Shown in pieces: positions 28,497 to 39,124 of a stretch of 64,000 nucleotides of DNA. Where the stretch lies: the IMG/VR virus record IMGVR_UViG_3300026078_000022, positions 1 through 64,000 of that record; one strand, written 5' to 3'. The notes under the pieces were generated by a model that was given only the letters and a program-made list of their open reading frames with translations, did no database searches and was not told the DNA's origin. Position 1 is the stretch's first letter. Each line of letters begins with the position of its first letter. This stretch comes from a virus. The translations under genes were made by a program, and so were the position numbers.

Positions 28497-31400
28497 TCTC
28501 CTGTTTATTTAATTCATAAAGCTGTTTAATTTGGTCGTCTCGCTGTTTCTTCAAATCATCTATTTGCTCCTTATCGCCTTTTGCTTTCTTTAATTCTGCG
28601 ATTGCTGAATTATATTCTTTCATTATTGATGTAGCTAGTTTATAGTTATCTTCAGTGAGAACATTTTTCCTATCCCCCGTCAATAATTTTATCTGATCTT
28701 TAAAATCTAATGGCTTTCTGGTTATAACATCGCCTTTTTCATCTACATCTGTCCATTCCCAAAATTTATCTGCTTGTCTTAATGCCCCTTTTGTTACATC
28801 CTGAGTAATTCCAATAGGATTTATTACTTTGGCTTGTGGTATGGCATCCTGAATAGCTTCTAGGTTGGCAATGGCCGCAGACATAGCGGCATCGGGAGTG
28901 GTTTTCCCTTTTTCTATGTTATCCCCATATACCTTAGCTAAATTTAATCCAAACAATGTAGGATAGGCAGCCGGTGTGTGTTCAATAATTTTGGACATTA
29001 ATTCTCCCATTTTTTTATGACCAATCATTATTTCACCGGGATTCAATTCGCCTTCTTCTAAATCTTCTTCTTTTTTCTTCTTTTCACCTTTATGATGAAA
29101 GCCGCCAAAGGCCATTAAACCGCTTATCATGGCGAAGGCATACAATCCTAACCCAAATCCTCCTTTCCTAAAACATCTGGCAATAGTAGCTGCCTGATTA
29201 GCATCCATATTTGAGATATGCTCTTTAATGGCATCTTTAAATTCTTTTGTGCCGGGATCTAAGTCGGTATGTAATTTAACCTGTTTATTGGCCTCTCTAT
29301 ATTGTTGCCCTATCTTGTAGAATGCTCTTAATGATCCTATCGTATATTCCATTACTGCTTCATGTAGGATATTCACCGGCACCCTTGTTATAGCAACATC
29401 AAATCGCAATCCTTCGGCAATAGCTTTAGAGTATTTTTCCCATGCTGTCCCTTTAGCGTAATTATCAACTCTTTTAGTAACTTCATTCCATAAGTCAGTT
29501 ACCAGATTTTTTTGTTGATACTTACCTCTCTCCCAATCCAAATATGATTCATGGCCTATTTTCAATAATTCATCTGCATTAGAAACGTCTACCCCGTTAT
29601 GCATAGCATCTTCTAATCTAGCTACAAAACCGGACGCAAAACTTGCTCTCGCTGAAAACGTTTTTAAAGCGGCATGTGATCTACCAATGAACCCTATAAC
29701 ATAATTAATCTTATCTATAGCACCACCGTCTTTAATACTTTCAGTGTCTGTATAACCTAATTCTCTTTCAATTTTGTTTGAACGATATAGTAATGCATCT
29801 AAAGCATCTTTCAATGAACTGTTACCAATATAATCATACACAAAAACACTCGTTGCATCCAGTAACGAATTGTTCATGTTATTTTTAAGTTCCTGTAGTT
29901 TATCTTGAACATTTTTATCATTAGGGCTCAACGCTGCCACTTTCTCATATGCATTATAGGCATCCCTATCAGCGTTGTATTTTGTATTTGCTTTGTCTTT
30001 AATTTCTATCATTTTCTTGTCGCCTACTTGCCTCAATAGAGCGGTATAGCTTTCTTTTACTGATCGCCAACTAGAACTTTCTCCACCTGCCTTTGCTCTA
30101 TTATAAAATTCAGGAAAAGTAGCCTTGAATAATTGACCGAATGTTAATTTAGTCGCTGTCTCTATATTGGCCCTTATTACGGCAGTAGCCGCTACTTTAG
30201 CGAATGTTCCGAACCTGTAAATAAGAGCCGCTACATATACCGCCCTAGTTAATTCGAGTGCTTTCCTTACTTTAGATTTATTTTTATCTCCTAATTCTTT
30301 TTGTTTTTTTCTCGTTTCCGAATCTAGTTTGTTTTTTTCGATCTGTAGTTTAACTAATTCAGCATCCGTTGACTTTAATATAGTTGGTATTTTTTCATCA
30401 TTAAATTCACCGGCATTTATTTTCCTTAAAGTTTCCTTATTAGATCGTTCTAAATTATCTTTTGTGCGTTGTAGTTTCAACTTTTGCTCAGAATCTTCCT
30501 TTTCTGAGTTGAATTTATCAACCGCTTGCCGTAACCCTTTTCTTACATCTGCAACCGGGATCATATCACTTAACTTTAATGCCTTATCAAAATCAGATTG
30601 AGTTTTTTTAAGTACATTTTCTGCATTATCCATTACAGCTTTCTGACTTAATTTTGAATTATCAGAAAGTTTTATTTTAGACGCGTCTAATTGACCTTTT
30701 AATTTTGTAAGTGCTGACGTTTGCTCTGCTGTTAACCCTCCTTTAGTTATTAAATCATCAATCTTGTTTGATAACGAGCTCAAACGGTCATTATGTGATT
30801 GCGCTCTCGTTTCATATGATGCTTTTGAAAATTTATCTTCATTGGTTGTTTTAAGGCCAACATCAACCATGATATTCTTTAATTCTTTTTCTCTTGCTGC
30901 AATATCTTTATCAACTTGTATTTCCTGTGATTTATTACCAGAACGACTATAAATGTCTTTTTTACTTTTTAAATCGTTAATGTCCTTTTCAATTTTAGCT
31001 ATCTTCTGCAACTTGGATTTATCTCTTTCAAATTCACTTTGCAATTGCTTTAGAGTTGGTATCTTAAATTCTCCTGTTTTTAAATATGCTTCCGTTAACT
31101 TTTCTTTTGTTACATTAGATAATTCTTTTTCCAGCTTATTGGTTACATGTTCTAGTAAATCTTCCGGTGCCACTTCTCCTATATGTGATTCCACGAAATC
31201 CTTAATAAGATTCTTAGAAACCATATCAGTAGTTATAGTTGTTACCTTATTGCTTGTAGCCAATTCTTTTATTTTACTTAAAGATTCATCTTGTTTTATT
31301 TGTCGATCAACAAACTGATTAAAATGATTTTTTATGGTATTACTATCAGCATCTTTTAGGTTATTATCCTTTACATATTTATCAATAGCTTCAGCAATTG

Positions 31401-34400
31401 TAAATCCAGTTTCTACCAATCGAGCTATCCCTTCAATTGCTAGATTCAATAAAGGAGTGAATCCGGGGATAGATACCTGTGCTCCCCCTAATTTACCTTG
31501 TCGAATTTTATCAGCCCATTCTTTACCTTTATTTTTTAAATAATCATCTCTTTTTTCATCAGCCTTTTCTTTTTTAGTCGCGGGTTTCTGAACCTTCTTT
31601 AATTTTTCATCATATTCTTTTTTAAGATCGGACATTCTTTTTTCAAATTCTTCCGTCATTCTTTTGTCCTTCAATTCCTGTTCACGCTTCATTAAGTCCT
31701 TTTCTTTCTCCCATTGGTTCGCTGTCCATTCTTTTTCTTCTTCCGTTAATTTTTCACCACCTTTGGCATTCAGTAACTCCATTCGACGTACTTGCAATCC
31801 ATATTCAGGATCAAGTTTCATTTCTGATTGACGAAAACCAAATGCGCGGCCTGCTTCAGACGGATTAATGGCTTTTGCTACAGCCATTAAATCTTCGTTT
31901 AATCCCTGATATTGAACTATAGCATGAATCCTTTCTGTTTCATTTGGAGAATCCCATCCCGTAATATCATTAATGGCTTTTTCTGTTTCTGCCTTAAAGT
32001 ATTGGAATACGGCTAAATCTTCAGACGTAGGGTTAAACAATACATTGTTATCGGATAATATTGAAAAATACCCTACCCTACTTTTGGCCGCATCATATAA
32101 ACTTTTATCCGGATACATTTCCTGAAGATTATTCAAGGCAGATTCGATAATGCCAACCCATTTTTTTCGTTCGGCATTAGCCTCAAACATATCCTTCACA
32201 GCCTTAATTTCTTCTAATTTGGCCTTTCTTATAGCTGTCCATTCTTCTTTAGGACTACCAACTGTAGTGGTTTGCGTAGTTGGTGGTGGGGGTAAAGGCG
32301 TTACAGGCTCGGCAACGCCTTCTTTACCTGATCCCGTGTCGGGTGTTACATCTTGCCGTAGCCCTTCGGTTTCTTTGGCTTCGGTTTTTTTGGTTTTGTC
32401 TTCATCTGTTTGTGTTTTTGGTGAATCTATTTGCTGTTGCGTGTCACCGGCTTTTGTCCCGGTTTCCGTTGTGAATTGAATGTTGCCGCCGCTATCTGTT
32501 TTGCCTCCTTCAGTGGCTTTCCCTGTTTCAGAAGCGATTCCTTGATTTTCTCGTATTTTTTCGGCATCTGTTTGAGTTTTTGATGGTTCTATTAATTTTT
32601 CTTGTGAAATTTCTTTTTGAATTTCTTCATAAGTATTATCAAATAATTGTGCTGGCACTTCGCCTATCATATCAGCGCGTAACTGAATGGCTATATCGAG
32701 TGCTTTTTCTGCATCTTTTATTTCGATTAAATTTCCATTTCTATCTTTAACCGTTACTGATTCAACATTACCATTCTTATCAAATTTAATAGGATTCTCC
32801 ATTTCTTCTTCCGTAGGCAATGTTAAATCCCTATCCGTGATAGCCTTTTCTCCAATAATTCGTTGTTGACCTTGTGGTACATCCAGTACATATTGACCGC
32901 CTTTTATGTTAAGGGTGCCGGTTGCTGTGCTTCCATCAGGGGTTGTGATGGTTGCTTTACTTCCGGCTGATTGTTCAAGGGCTGGCCTAATCTCTCTTGT
33001 AGTCTTTGTAGGAATTGAAGCTGTTTTTGCTTCGGTAACTGTGCTAGTTTCAGTCTTTGTTCTAAAGTCATAGCCCTCTATTTTTTGTATTAAAGGTTCA
33101 ATAAGATTCGCCGATGATTGTTTTTGCTCATCGGTCATATCAGATTTATCTACCTGATCGAGTACATCGTATAAATGATTAGCCGCTTCGTCAAGTTCTT
33201 TTTCATTTATATAGTCAGCATTGTTTATCCGTTGTAATATAGGAGAGACGGTTTCATATGCTTTCGTTTGTTGTATGCTTTCGTATGTAGGTTTAACAGG
33301 GAATAATTCTTTGGCATGGTCTACTATATTTTTGCCATATGTTTGTTCGGCGGCGGCTGATGGATCACCGACTTCGGCGGCAACTTTATTAAGCGCCTGA
33401 TCTGCTACCTCTTTAAAGAAATCATGGACAACTTCAGGGTTACCTTTAGCTTGTTCTAAAACCGATTTGGCAATATCCGCTTGCGTTCCTTTTAATTCGT
33501 TATTATTTAACGCTTGTTCTAGTATAGAACGACTTTTATCTAATTGTTGCGCTTTCTTTTGTTCGCTGGTTATTTCTGTTTTAGGAGCCGAATAAAATCC
33601 TTCCGGCGCACTTGGGTTTCCTAATTGCTGTTTCCTTTCCTGAAGTTGTTTGTTTAAATTTTCATCCCCTTTTACCTCTACACTATCTGATAAATGAATA
33701 AGCGTATTTAAATGACCTTGCTGATCTAATTTTTCTATGCCAGATAAAGGAACTATTTTAGTTTGTTCGCCTCCACCGGGTAAAGTAAAAATAGCGTATG
33801 CGCCTTTACCTTTTACCAATTGATCTAATTCCTGTTGAGTTTCTTTCAACTTAGATTCATAGCCTATTCTCAATCCTTCATCATCTGTTTCACTGATTGC
33901 CTTCTTTAGCCTATTGGCACTTTCGGTTAAAGTAAAATATGCTTTTGCATCGTCTCCCTTTAATCCTAATCCTTCAAATTCCTTTAATTTCTTAGCCGAT
34001 AACATTATTTTTTCCTGTTCTGCCTGAAATTGTTTTTCGTCTATAACGCCGGTATTAAATTGATGCTGCAAATTTTCCATTGCAAAATCAATCCCATGTT
34101 TACCGATTATATCAGCATAATATTGTGCTTTTGCCTGTGGTATTAAGGAGCTAATTTGATTATATACTTTACCAGCCATTGATACCATCCCGGATTGTCC
34201 CAATGTAGACGCAATAACATCCAAAGTGGTTTCCGGGTGTTCTTTAATATAACTACCGAAACTACCTTTATATCCTTCAGCCTCTTGCGCTTGCGTATAA
34301 TTTTGCCAATATTCAGTAGGTAATTCCTGCGTTAATTCCTGTGCAGTACCAACAAGGTAATTTCTAACGCTACCCCCTTTTAATAAATTTTGCAATCCCG

Positions 34401-36057
34401 CGGCCTCAATAAAATAAAGAGGCATCATTACTAACTGTTTATCTTCATATCGCTTTGCCCCTTCAATAGCTTTATTAGGATCTCCGGTTTGATCCATAAT
34501 TTGTTGATATACCTGACCAGTATTTTGCGATTTTTCTCCATAGTAGGAGGTCAACCCTGTACCAATTGTACCCACTATTTCAGGCAATCCTAACCCCTTC
34601 GTACCTAATGATAATCCAATTGCAGGTAGCATTATAGGAGCCGAAGCGCCAAGTGATGTACCTGTTCCGGTAACAGCCCTTTTAAGGAAATTTTCTTTAT
34701 AGGTATATTCGGCAGGTGCATTTACGGCGGCTTCATAATCCTTCCCTTGCAAATATCTTGTGAATGAATTATTATAACCTTTACTGCTTAAATAGCTGCC
34801 TATATTAGCAAGTCCACTGTACCATCCGCTCTTAACACTTTTTTGAAACAAACCAGACATAGGCGCTTGCCCTGCATCTGATAAAATATCTAATCCCTGT
34901 CTTAAAACATTGTTTCTTCTTTGTATTTCGCTTTCTACTTTGTTATTAGCATTTTCTATTTTCTTTCTTTCGGCTTCAGGGATAGCCTGCCATATCATTT
35001 CATCCGTAACTGATTTTTCAATATTCTGAATTTCAGAATTTATATTTCCGTATTTGTTCTGTGCATTAATATTGAGTTGCCGAACTCCTTTCTGATACTC
35101 ATTATCTAATTGAGATATTTGGGTATGATATTTATTGTTGAGTTCCTTTAGCTTATTATTTGCGTCTTCCTCACTAAGTTGTTTTTGTTGAAACTGATTC
35201 TTAATTTCTTCAACTTGTTGCATGTATTGTTGCCCAAATTCAGTGACTTTAGGCTTCAATACATCGAGTAAATTAGCGGCTTTAGCTTTAGTTTCTTTTT
35301 CTAGTAAATCAATATTGTTCTTTTGTTTGGTAGTTAGCTTGTTTAATAAGTCAATCCCGTATTTATCGACATTGATCCCTTCTTTTTTATATTCTTCTTC
35401 CCGAAGTTTTTTTCTTTCAGGTTGATCTAATTCGTACTGGCCGGATTGCTTTAATAAGCTAACCATCATATCCCTTGTATAATTACCGGCTTTATTTGCT
35501 TTCGTAAGTTTATCAAAGTAAGAGATAGCATCGGCAGCCTTAAAATTACCCATAGGATCAAAGAAATCCTTATACTTACCTGTTTCTATTAATCCCTTAA
35601 TAGGCTCATATAATTGTTGCTGGTTATCCTTTAAAATTTGTTCTTTTCGCTGAACTGATTTATCAAGATTGGTTTTCGCTTCTTTTTGGTAATCGGCTGC
35701 AAACTTTGTATTTGGAATAGAAATACCTTCTCCTATATCTCCGGTACTAAAGGAAAATTCTTTGGCTTTCTTATATTCATCGTTCTTTTGTGAAACGTCC
35801 CTTATAGCATTTTCTATGCTACTCCAATCTTTCGGGCCGGGAGGCTTTGTATCGGAACCCGATGTAGAAGGTTGCGGTGTTATCGTCGGCTGAGCGCCAA
35901 CAACCGAAGGAGATGCTTTGGAAGTAGTGCCACCATCTTCTTTTTTTTTTAAGATCGGCAATCCTGCTTCGGTGGTATCTGTTGATGATTGAACTGCTCC
36001 TGATTTATTAAAAATAGGCAATCCATCTTCTGTTATATTTTTGGCTTTAACGCTCAT
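28486..36057 (-). CDS. Giant internal virion/ejection protein, 2,523 aa
   Basis: By far the largest gene. The N-terminus has two related EDGLPIF/EAGLPIL repeats (residues about 11 and 31), then proline/serine linkers. Residues 60-400 are coiled-coil helices. About 465-505 is glycine-rich and hydrophobic and could insert into membrane. A proline linker (PLPPPPTT) lies near 1,260, followed by a second long K/E coiled-coil region (about 1,300-1,880). Hydrophobic helices occur near 1,944 and 2,310. This layout matches large internal proteins ejected with DNA by podoviruses (T7 gp16-like role) and the polyvalent proteins of other phages. No enzymatic motif could be assigned; a peptidoglycan hydrolase or polymerase domain was not found. 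The ATG overlaps the previous stop as ATGA. Confidence 0.7.
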   Translation of the reverse strand: MSVKAKNITEDGLPIFNKSGAVQSSTDTTEAGLPILKKKEDGGTTSKASPSVVGAQPTITPQPSTSGSDTKPPGPKDWSSIENAIRDVSQKNDEYKKAKEFSFSTGDIGEGISIPNTKFAADYQKEAKTNLDKSVQRKEQILKDNQQQLYEPIKGLIETGKYKDFFDPMGNFKAADAISYFDKLTKANKAGNYTRDMMVSLLKQSGQYELDQPERKKLREEEYKKEGINVDKYGIDLLNKLTTKQKNNIDLLEKETKAKAANLLDVLKPKVTEFGQQYMQQVEEIKNQFQQKQLSEEDANNKLKELNNKYHTQISQLDNEYQKGVRQLNINAQNKYGNINSEIQNIEKSVTDEMIWQAIPEAERKKIENANNKVESEIQRRNNVLRQGLDILSDAGQAPMSGLFQKSVKSGWYSGLANIGSYLSSKGYNNSFTRYLQGKDYEAAVNAPAEYTYKENFLKRAVTGTGTSLGASAPIMLPAIGLSLGTKGLGLPEIVGTIGTGLTSYYGEKSQNTGQVYQQIMDQTGDPNKAIEGAKRYEDKQLVMMPLYFIEAAGLQNLLKGGSVRNYLVGTAQELTQELPTEYWQNYTQAQEAEGYKGSFGSYIKEHPETTLDVIASTLGQSGMVSMAGKVYNQISSLIPQAKAQYYADIIGKHGIDFAMENLQHQFNTGVIDEKQFQAEQEKIMLSAKKLKEFEGLGLKGDDAKAYFTLTESANRLKKAISETDDEGLRIGYESKLKETQQELDQLVKGKGAYAIFTLPGGGEQTKIVPLSGIEKLDQQGHLNTLIHLSDSVEVKGDENLNKQLQERKQQLGNPSAPEGFYSAPKTEITSEQKKAQQLDKSRSILEQALNNNELKGTQADIAKSVLEQAKGNPEVVHDFFKEVADQALNKVAAEVGDPSAAAEQTYGKNIVDHAKELFPVKPTYESIQQTKAYETVSPILQRINNADYINEKELDEAANHLYDVLDQVDKSDMTDEQKQSSANLIEPLIQKIEGYDFRTKTETSTVTEAKTASIPTKTTREIRPALEQSAGSKATITTPDGSTATGTLNIKGGQYVLDVPQGQQRIIGEKAITDRDLTLPTEEEMENPIKFDKNGNVESVTVKDRNGNLIEIKDAEKALDIAIQLRADMIGEVPAQLFDNTYEEIQKEISQEKLIEPSKTQTDAEKIRENQGIASETGKATEGGKTDSGGNIQFTTETGTKAGDTQQQIDSPKTQTDEDKTKKTEAKETEGLRQDVTPDTGSGKEGVAEPVTPLPPPPTTQTTTVGSPKEEWTAIRKAKLEEIKAVKDMFEANAERKKWVGIIESALNNLQEMYPDKSLYDAAKSRVGYFSILSDNNVLFNPTSEDLAVFQYFKAETEKAINDITGWDSPNETERIHAIVQYQGLNEDLMAVAKAINPSEAGRAFGFRQSEMKLDPEYGLQVRRMELLNAKGGEKLTEEEKEWTANQWEKEKDLMKREQELKDKRMTEEFEKRMSDLKKEYDEKLKKVQKPATKKEKADEKRDDYLKNKGKEWADKIRQGKLGGAQVSIPGFTPLLNLAIEGIARLVETGFTIAEAIDKYVKDNNLKDADSNTIKNHFNQFVDRQIKQDESLSKIKELATSNKVTTITTDMVSKNLIKDFVESHIGEVAPEDLLEHVTNKLEKELSNVTKEKLTEAYLKTGEFKIPTLKQLQSEFERDKSKLQKIAKIEKDINDLKSKKDIYSRSGNKSQEIQVDKDIAAREKELKNIMVDVGLKTTNEDKFSKASYETRAQSHNDRLSSLSNKIDDLITKGGLTAEQTSALTKLKGQLDASKIKLSDNSKLSQKAVMDNAENVLKKTQSDFDKALKLSDMIPVADVRKGLRQAVDKFNSEKEDSEQKLKLQRTKDNLERSNKETLRKINAGEFNDEKIPTILKSTDAELVKLQIEKNKLDSETRKKQKELGDKNKSKVRKALELTRAVYVAALIYRFGTFAKVAATAVIRANIETATKLTFGQLFKATFPEFYNRAKAGGESSSWRSVKESYTALLRQVGDKKMIEIKDKANTKYNADRDAYNAYEKVAALSPNDKNVQDKLQELKNNMNNSLLDATSVFVYDYIGNSSLKDALDALLYRSNKIERELGYTDTESIKDGGAIDKINYVIGFIGRSHAALKTFSARASFASGFVARLEDAMHNGVDVSNADELLKIGHESYLDWERGKYQQKNLVTDLWNEVTKRVDNYAKGTAWEKYSKAIAEGLRFDVAITRVPVNILHEAVMEYTIGSLRAFYKIGQQYREANKQVKLHTDLDPGTKEFKDAIKEHISNMDANQAATIARCFRKGGFGLGLYAFAMISGLMAFGGFHHKGEKKKKEEDLEEGELNPGEIMIGHKKMGELMSKIIEHTPAAYPTLFGLNLAKVYGDNIEKGKTTPDAAMSAAIANLEAIQDAIPQAKVINPIGITQDVTKGALRQADKFWEWTDVDEKGDVITRKPLDFKDQIKLLTGDRKNVLTEDNYKLATSIMKEYNSAIAELKKAKGDKEQIDDLKKQRDDQIKQLYELNKQENEK

Positions 36058-37631
36058 TGTAATCCTGCTTGTTTAATATATTCATCTACGGTCATACCAG
36101 ATTGTTGTGCCGCGTTCTGTACTTGTTCCTGCGTAAATGTTCTTTTACCTAATTTGTAACTTTTCTTTTGTGTCTGACTTATTTGTCCTTCTTTCTTTTG
36201 TAATATTTCATAAAGACCACCCTTGTTATGTGTCAATGCATCATCAATTAATTTATTTACCTTACCAATATCTTTATTAGGGAACATATTTTTAGTAGTA
36301 TTTTTCAACCACGTGCGGGAATCTATTGGTATAGTTTCAGATACCATCCTTTTCCCGTTTTTAACTACTATATCCCCTCCTGTACCTAATTTTGTCGTCG
36401 GTGTTTTTTGAAAGTAAACCAAACTTAATTGATCCTTATCTTTGTCATACCTGATAACATCAGGTGTTTTAGTGGTTTTACCATCTTTATCAATACTGCT
36501 ATATTGTTTAATTAAATCAGGATCTGCTATCTCTACAAAATCTTTAGTACCACCGCCCTTTTGAACTTCTGTGATTGGTGTACCTTTTGATATTTTTGCC
36601 AGCGCATCATCAATAACCGCATCGGCCCCAAACAAATCCACATCCTCTGCATCCTCCAATTTCCTTTTGGCTAATCCATACATAGCCCATCTTTGCTGAA
36701 CCCCTTCCTTCTTTAATTTTAATTCTTCTGCTTTATATAAATTAGGATTGGCCTTAATCTGATCTTTGGTTATTTGTTGAATATCCTTATCAGAATTAAA
36801 AGCCATTTCTCCTAATGTTCTAAAATAATTCTCTACCGATCCGAATTGTTTCTTTTGCTCGTCTGACAATTGATTAAATTGCTGATCTACTGCTCCTTTT
36901 ATTGAATGGCCATATTTGTCTTTTTGAAGGGATAAAGCGCCCATCCATGATTTCATAAAGGCATCCTTGCTATACTTAGTTCCTTCTACCTCGCGTATAA
37001 ACTCATTTCCCGGTTCACCTGCTGCATTAGTAAGCGTACTTTTAGCAAATTTCTGCTGAACTGTAGGACTTGCTAATATGCCTTTCATTAATTCCTGAGC
37101 GTCGAATATCGGAGGCATATTCAGCATATATGGATTGCGCTTGCCTAATGGTTGCTTCCAGTATTCGTTAATGGTTTTTTGGTTTTCGGGGGTATTTAGC
37201 TCAGGGTTACGATTCATATACTCCCGATGGGCAAAATCATATACTCTATTGAGTTTACTTTCTGTGGCGGCGCTTCTTAATCCTGCTATCTTAGCCTGAA
37301 TCTCTCCTAATTTTTGACCACCAAAAAAGGCACGCGGATTATCAGCAATATCTTTAAAAATATCGGCTGTTTGTTGTTTAAGTGCATCTCGATCTTGGGT
37401 TGCAATTTCCATCCCCGATATATCACCTAAATCTTTATATGATTCCTTTAGATTAGTAAGGAAGGTATTATACTTACGCCAATCATTTTCTGCTTTGAAA
37501 CGGGCATTTTCATTAAGTTGCTTAACTAATCCTGAATTATCAATGACTGTAGCCGGAGTACCGGAAGCCTTTTCTGCATCCGCACTTGCCCCTGCATTTA
37601 ATATTTCTCCTAAAGATGGTTCGGCTGCCAT
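36054..37631 (-). CDS. Internal virion/ejection protein, 525 aa
   Basis: Alanine-, lysine- and glutamine-rich helices throughout (SLGEILNAGASADAEKASGT at the start, then EIATQDRDALKQQTADIFKD), with a C-terminal helical module (TQEQVQNAAQQSGMTVDEYI). The character and place between a small glycine-rich protein and the giant ejection protein suggest an internal core protein packaged with the DNA and released into the periplasm. No enzyme motif was found. Confidence 0.6.
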   Translation of the reverse strand: MAAEPSLGEILNAGASADAEKASGTPATVIDNSGLVKQLNENARFKAENDWRKYNTFLTNLKESYKDLGDISGMEIATQDRDALKQQTADIFKDIADNPRAFFGGQKLGEIQAKIAGLRSAATESKLNRVYDFAHREYMNRNPELNTPENQKTINEYWKQPLGKRNPYMLNMPPIFDAQELMKGILASPTVQQKFAKSTLTNAAGEPGNEFIREVEGTKYSKDAFMKSWMGALSLQKDKYGHSIKGAVDQQFNQLSDEQKKQFGSVENYFRTLGEMAFNSDKDIQQITKDQIKANPNLYKAEELKLKKEGVQQRWAMYGLAKRKLEDAEDVDLFGADAVIDDALAKISKGTPITEVQKGGGTKDFVEIADPDLIKQYSSIDKDGKTTKTPDVIRYDKDKDQLSLVYFQKTPTTKLGTGGDIVVKNGKRMVSETIPIDSRTWLKNTTKNMFPNKDIGKVNKLIDDALTHNKGGLYEILQKKEGQISQTQKKSYKLGKRTFTQEQVQNAAQQSGMTVDEYIKQAGLQ

Positions 37632-37634
37632 AAT

Positions 37635-38342
37635 TTATCCCGGAATTGCTAGTGATGTATTAATTGCTCCCATCCCTGTGTCTACTGGCCCCTGAACAGA
37701 CGTTGGCCTTAATGAAATATCTGAATCTCCACCTACTGTAGATTGAAATGGATCTGTCTTATTACCAAATAATTTATTCATTAAGTTCTGATTTGAACTG
37801 CCTGTTCCATAGGCCATTCCAGCCCCGGCGATTGTTTGAAATCCACCCCATATGTTCTGTTCTGCTGCTTCCCTACGCTTAGTTAATTCTTTCAATTTGG
37901 CCTGATATGGCTGATATTCATTAATTGTCCATTGTGTTGATTTTTGACCGGCCAAATCTTTATTGGCATTCATAAAATATTGGATATTCTTTAAATGAGT
38001 TTCGGCATCTTCGGCTCCTATTTTACTCAGGCTTCGGTTATAAACATCCATTAACTTTGAAATATCGTTAACGCCGCCGCCTGTCTGAGTAAGGGCCCTA
38101 ATTCCGGCACCTAATCCCTTTCCTGCTTCGGATGTTAAATAATCTTTTGTAGCAGAAGGCATACCTTGTCCCGCTTCAGTTGCCATTATGTTGCGGTTCT
38201 CGTAATATTCAGGCTGAATACCATACAATGCCGGATGTAGCCGCGACAATTCCCTACTAGCCTCTTTTTCTTTTTTGGCTCCTGAAATTAGTTGCCCAAC
38301 TCCCAAACCCGCTGTCGCTATGGCTCCTGCTGCTAAAGGCAT
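37635..38342 (-). CDS. Internal virion protein, 235 aa, T7 gp14-like position
   Basis: An N-terminal glycine/alanine-rich hydrophobic helix (LAAGAIATAGLGVGQLISGA) is followed by basic coiled coil (KKEKEASRELSRL) and a helical middle, then glycine/serine-rich tail. T7 gp14 and analogous small ejection proteins start with a similar membrane-active helix and form the outer part of the ejection channel. The similarity is architectural only. Confidence 0.55.
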   Translation of the reverse strand: MPLAAGAIATAGLGVGQLISGAKKEKEASRELSRLHPALYGIQPEYYENRNIMATEAGQGMPSATKDYLTSEAGKGLGAGIRALTQTGGGVNDISKLMDVYNRSLSKIGAEDAETHLKNIQYFMNANKDLAGQKSTQWTINEYQPYQAKLKELTKRREAAEQNIWGGFQTIAGAGMAYGTGSSNQNLMNKLFGNKTDPFQSTVGGDSDISLRPTSVQGPVDTGMGAINTSLAIPG

Positions 38343-38343
38343 G

Positions 38344-38799
38344 TTAATTGCATTTTAAAATAAGAAATAGCTTTTTATCAAATTCCAACATCCTATCAAA
38401 TTCAAATCCGGCTTTTATCAATGTTTTTAACGCTGGTTCATTCCTACAATATATTCCTGTTTTAAAAGGGCCATTAAACTTATGTCTCACTACTTGCCAG
38501 AACTCAGTCAAAAATGATCGGTTTCTAAATTCCTTTAAAACATGAAACCCTTCTAAAACCAATTCATCCATCAATGTTTTGTGATATACGAAATATGCCG
38601 CTAATTCCCCTTCCACATTTATCACGTACATTACCGAAGTATCCGAAATACTATTTAATGTATCTTTTATGTTTTCTTCTACTGTTCCTGCGAACTTGTG
38701 TATTAATTTATGGAAGTTATCATCTTCACGTTCATAAAAATATTGAACAATAGCTCTTTTGTCGTCAACTTCAAAGCAGTATATCTTGCCTAAACTCAT
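38344..38799 (-). CDS. GNAT-like acetyltransferase-fold protein, 151 aa
   Basis: The order of elements fits a GNAT fold: a strand (MYVINVEGELAAYFVYHKTL), a loop and strand (LVLEGFHVLKEFRNRSFL), a helix (EFWQVVRHKF), and the typical C-terminal segment (CRNEPALKTLIKAGFEFDRM) with the 'A-x-K-x-L-x-K-x-G-F' signature. The acetyl-CoA pyrophosphate loop (Q/RxxGxG/A) is not clear, so catalysis is doubtful. T7 and related phages use a GNAT-fold protein (gp13 type) in virion assembly, so a structural role is likely. Confidence 0.6.
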   Translation of the reverse strand: MSLGKIYCFEVDDKRAIVQYFYEREDDNFHKLIHKFAGTVEENIKDTLNSISDTSVMYVINVEGELAAYFVYHKTLMDELVLEGFHVLKEFRNRSFLTEFWQVVRHKFNGPFKTGIYCRNEPALKTLIKAGFEFDRMLEFDKKLFLILKCN

Positions 38800-39124
38800 T
38801 GGTACTCAAAAATATGTTAATTTCTTCATTTATTGCATTACTAAATGGCTGAAATGCAGGTCTTAAAACTTCCTGAAACTTCACTGCATTTTGTCCATTA
38901 TTCGATAATAATATGGTAAAAAACCCAATAAGCACCCCAGTTGTAGCGGTAAAAATCTTGTATGGTATCACATTTTCGGTAACTTTTGCTACTTCTGCAT
39001 CCGTGTAAGTCTTTATTACTGCTCCTATCTGATTTTTTATAGTAGGGATATTTGCCCGATTTTCGATGATCGTTGCCGGTATAGTTCGTTTATAATCAGG
39101 GTCATATTTTATGATATACAGCAT
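38771..39124 (-). CDS. Hypothetical protein, 117 aa, with one hydrophobic helix
   Basis: Not recognised. A hydrophobic segment (IFTATTGVLIGFFTILLSNN) sits between a polar N-terminus (NRANIPTIKNQIGAVIKTYT) and an acidic C-terminus. It lies between the nozzle gene and the GNAT-like gene and overlaps the latter by 29 bases. It is probably a small virion or assembly protein. Confidence 0.5.
   Translation of the reverse strand: MLYIIKYDPDYKRTIPATIIENRANIPTIKNQIGAVIKTYTDAEVAKVTENVIPYKIFTATTGVLIGFFTILLSNNGQNAVKFQEVLRPAFQPFSNAINEEINIFLSTNEFRQDILL

Noticed and set aside
30329-32479. Plus-strand serine/valine-rich frames opposite the giant ejection protein
   Set aside because: They are antisense shadows of a well-supported 2,523-codon gene and have the residue bias expected of such shadows.
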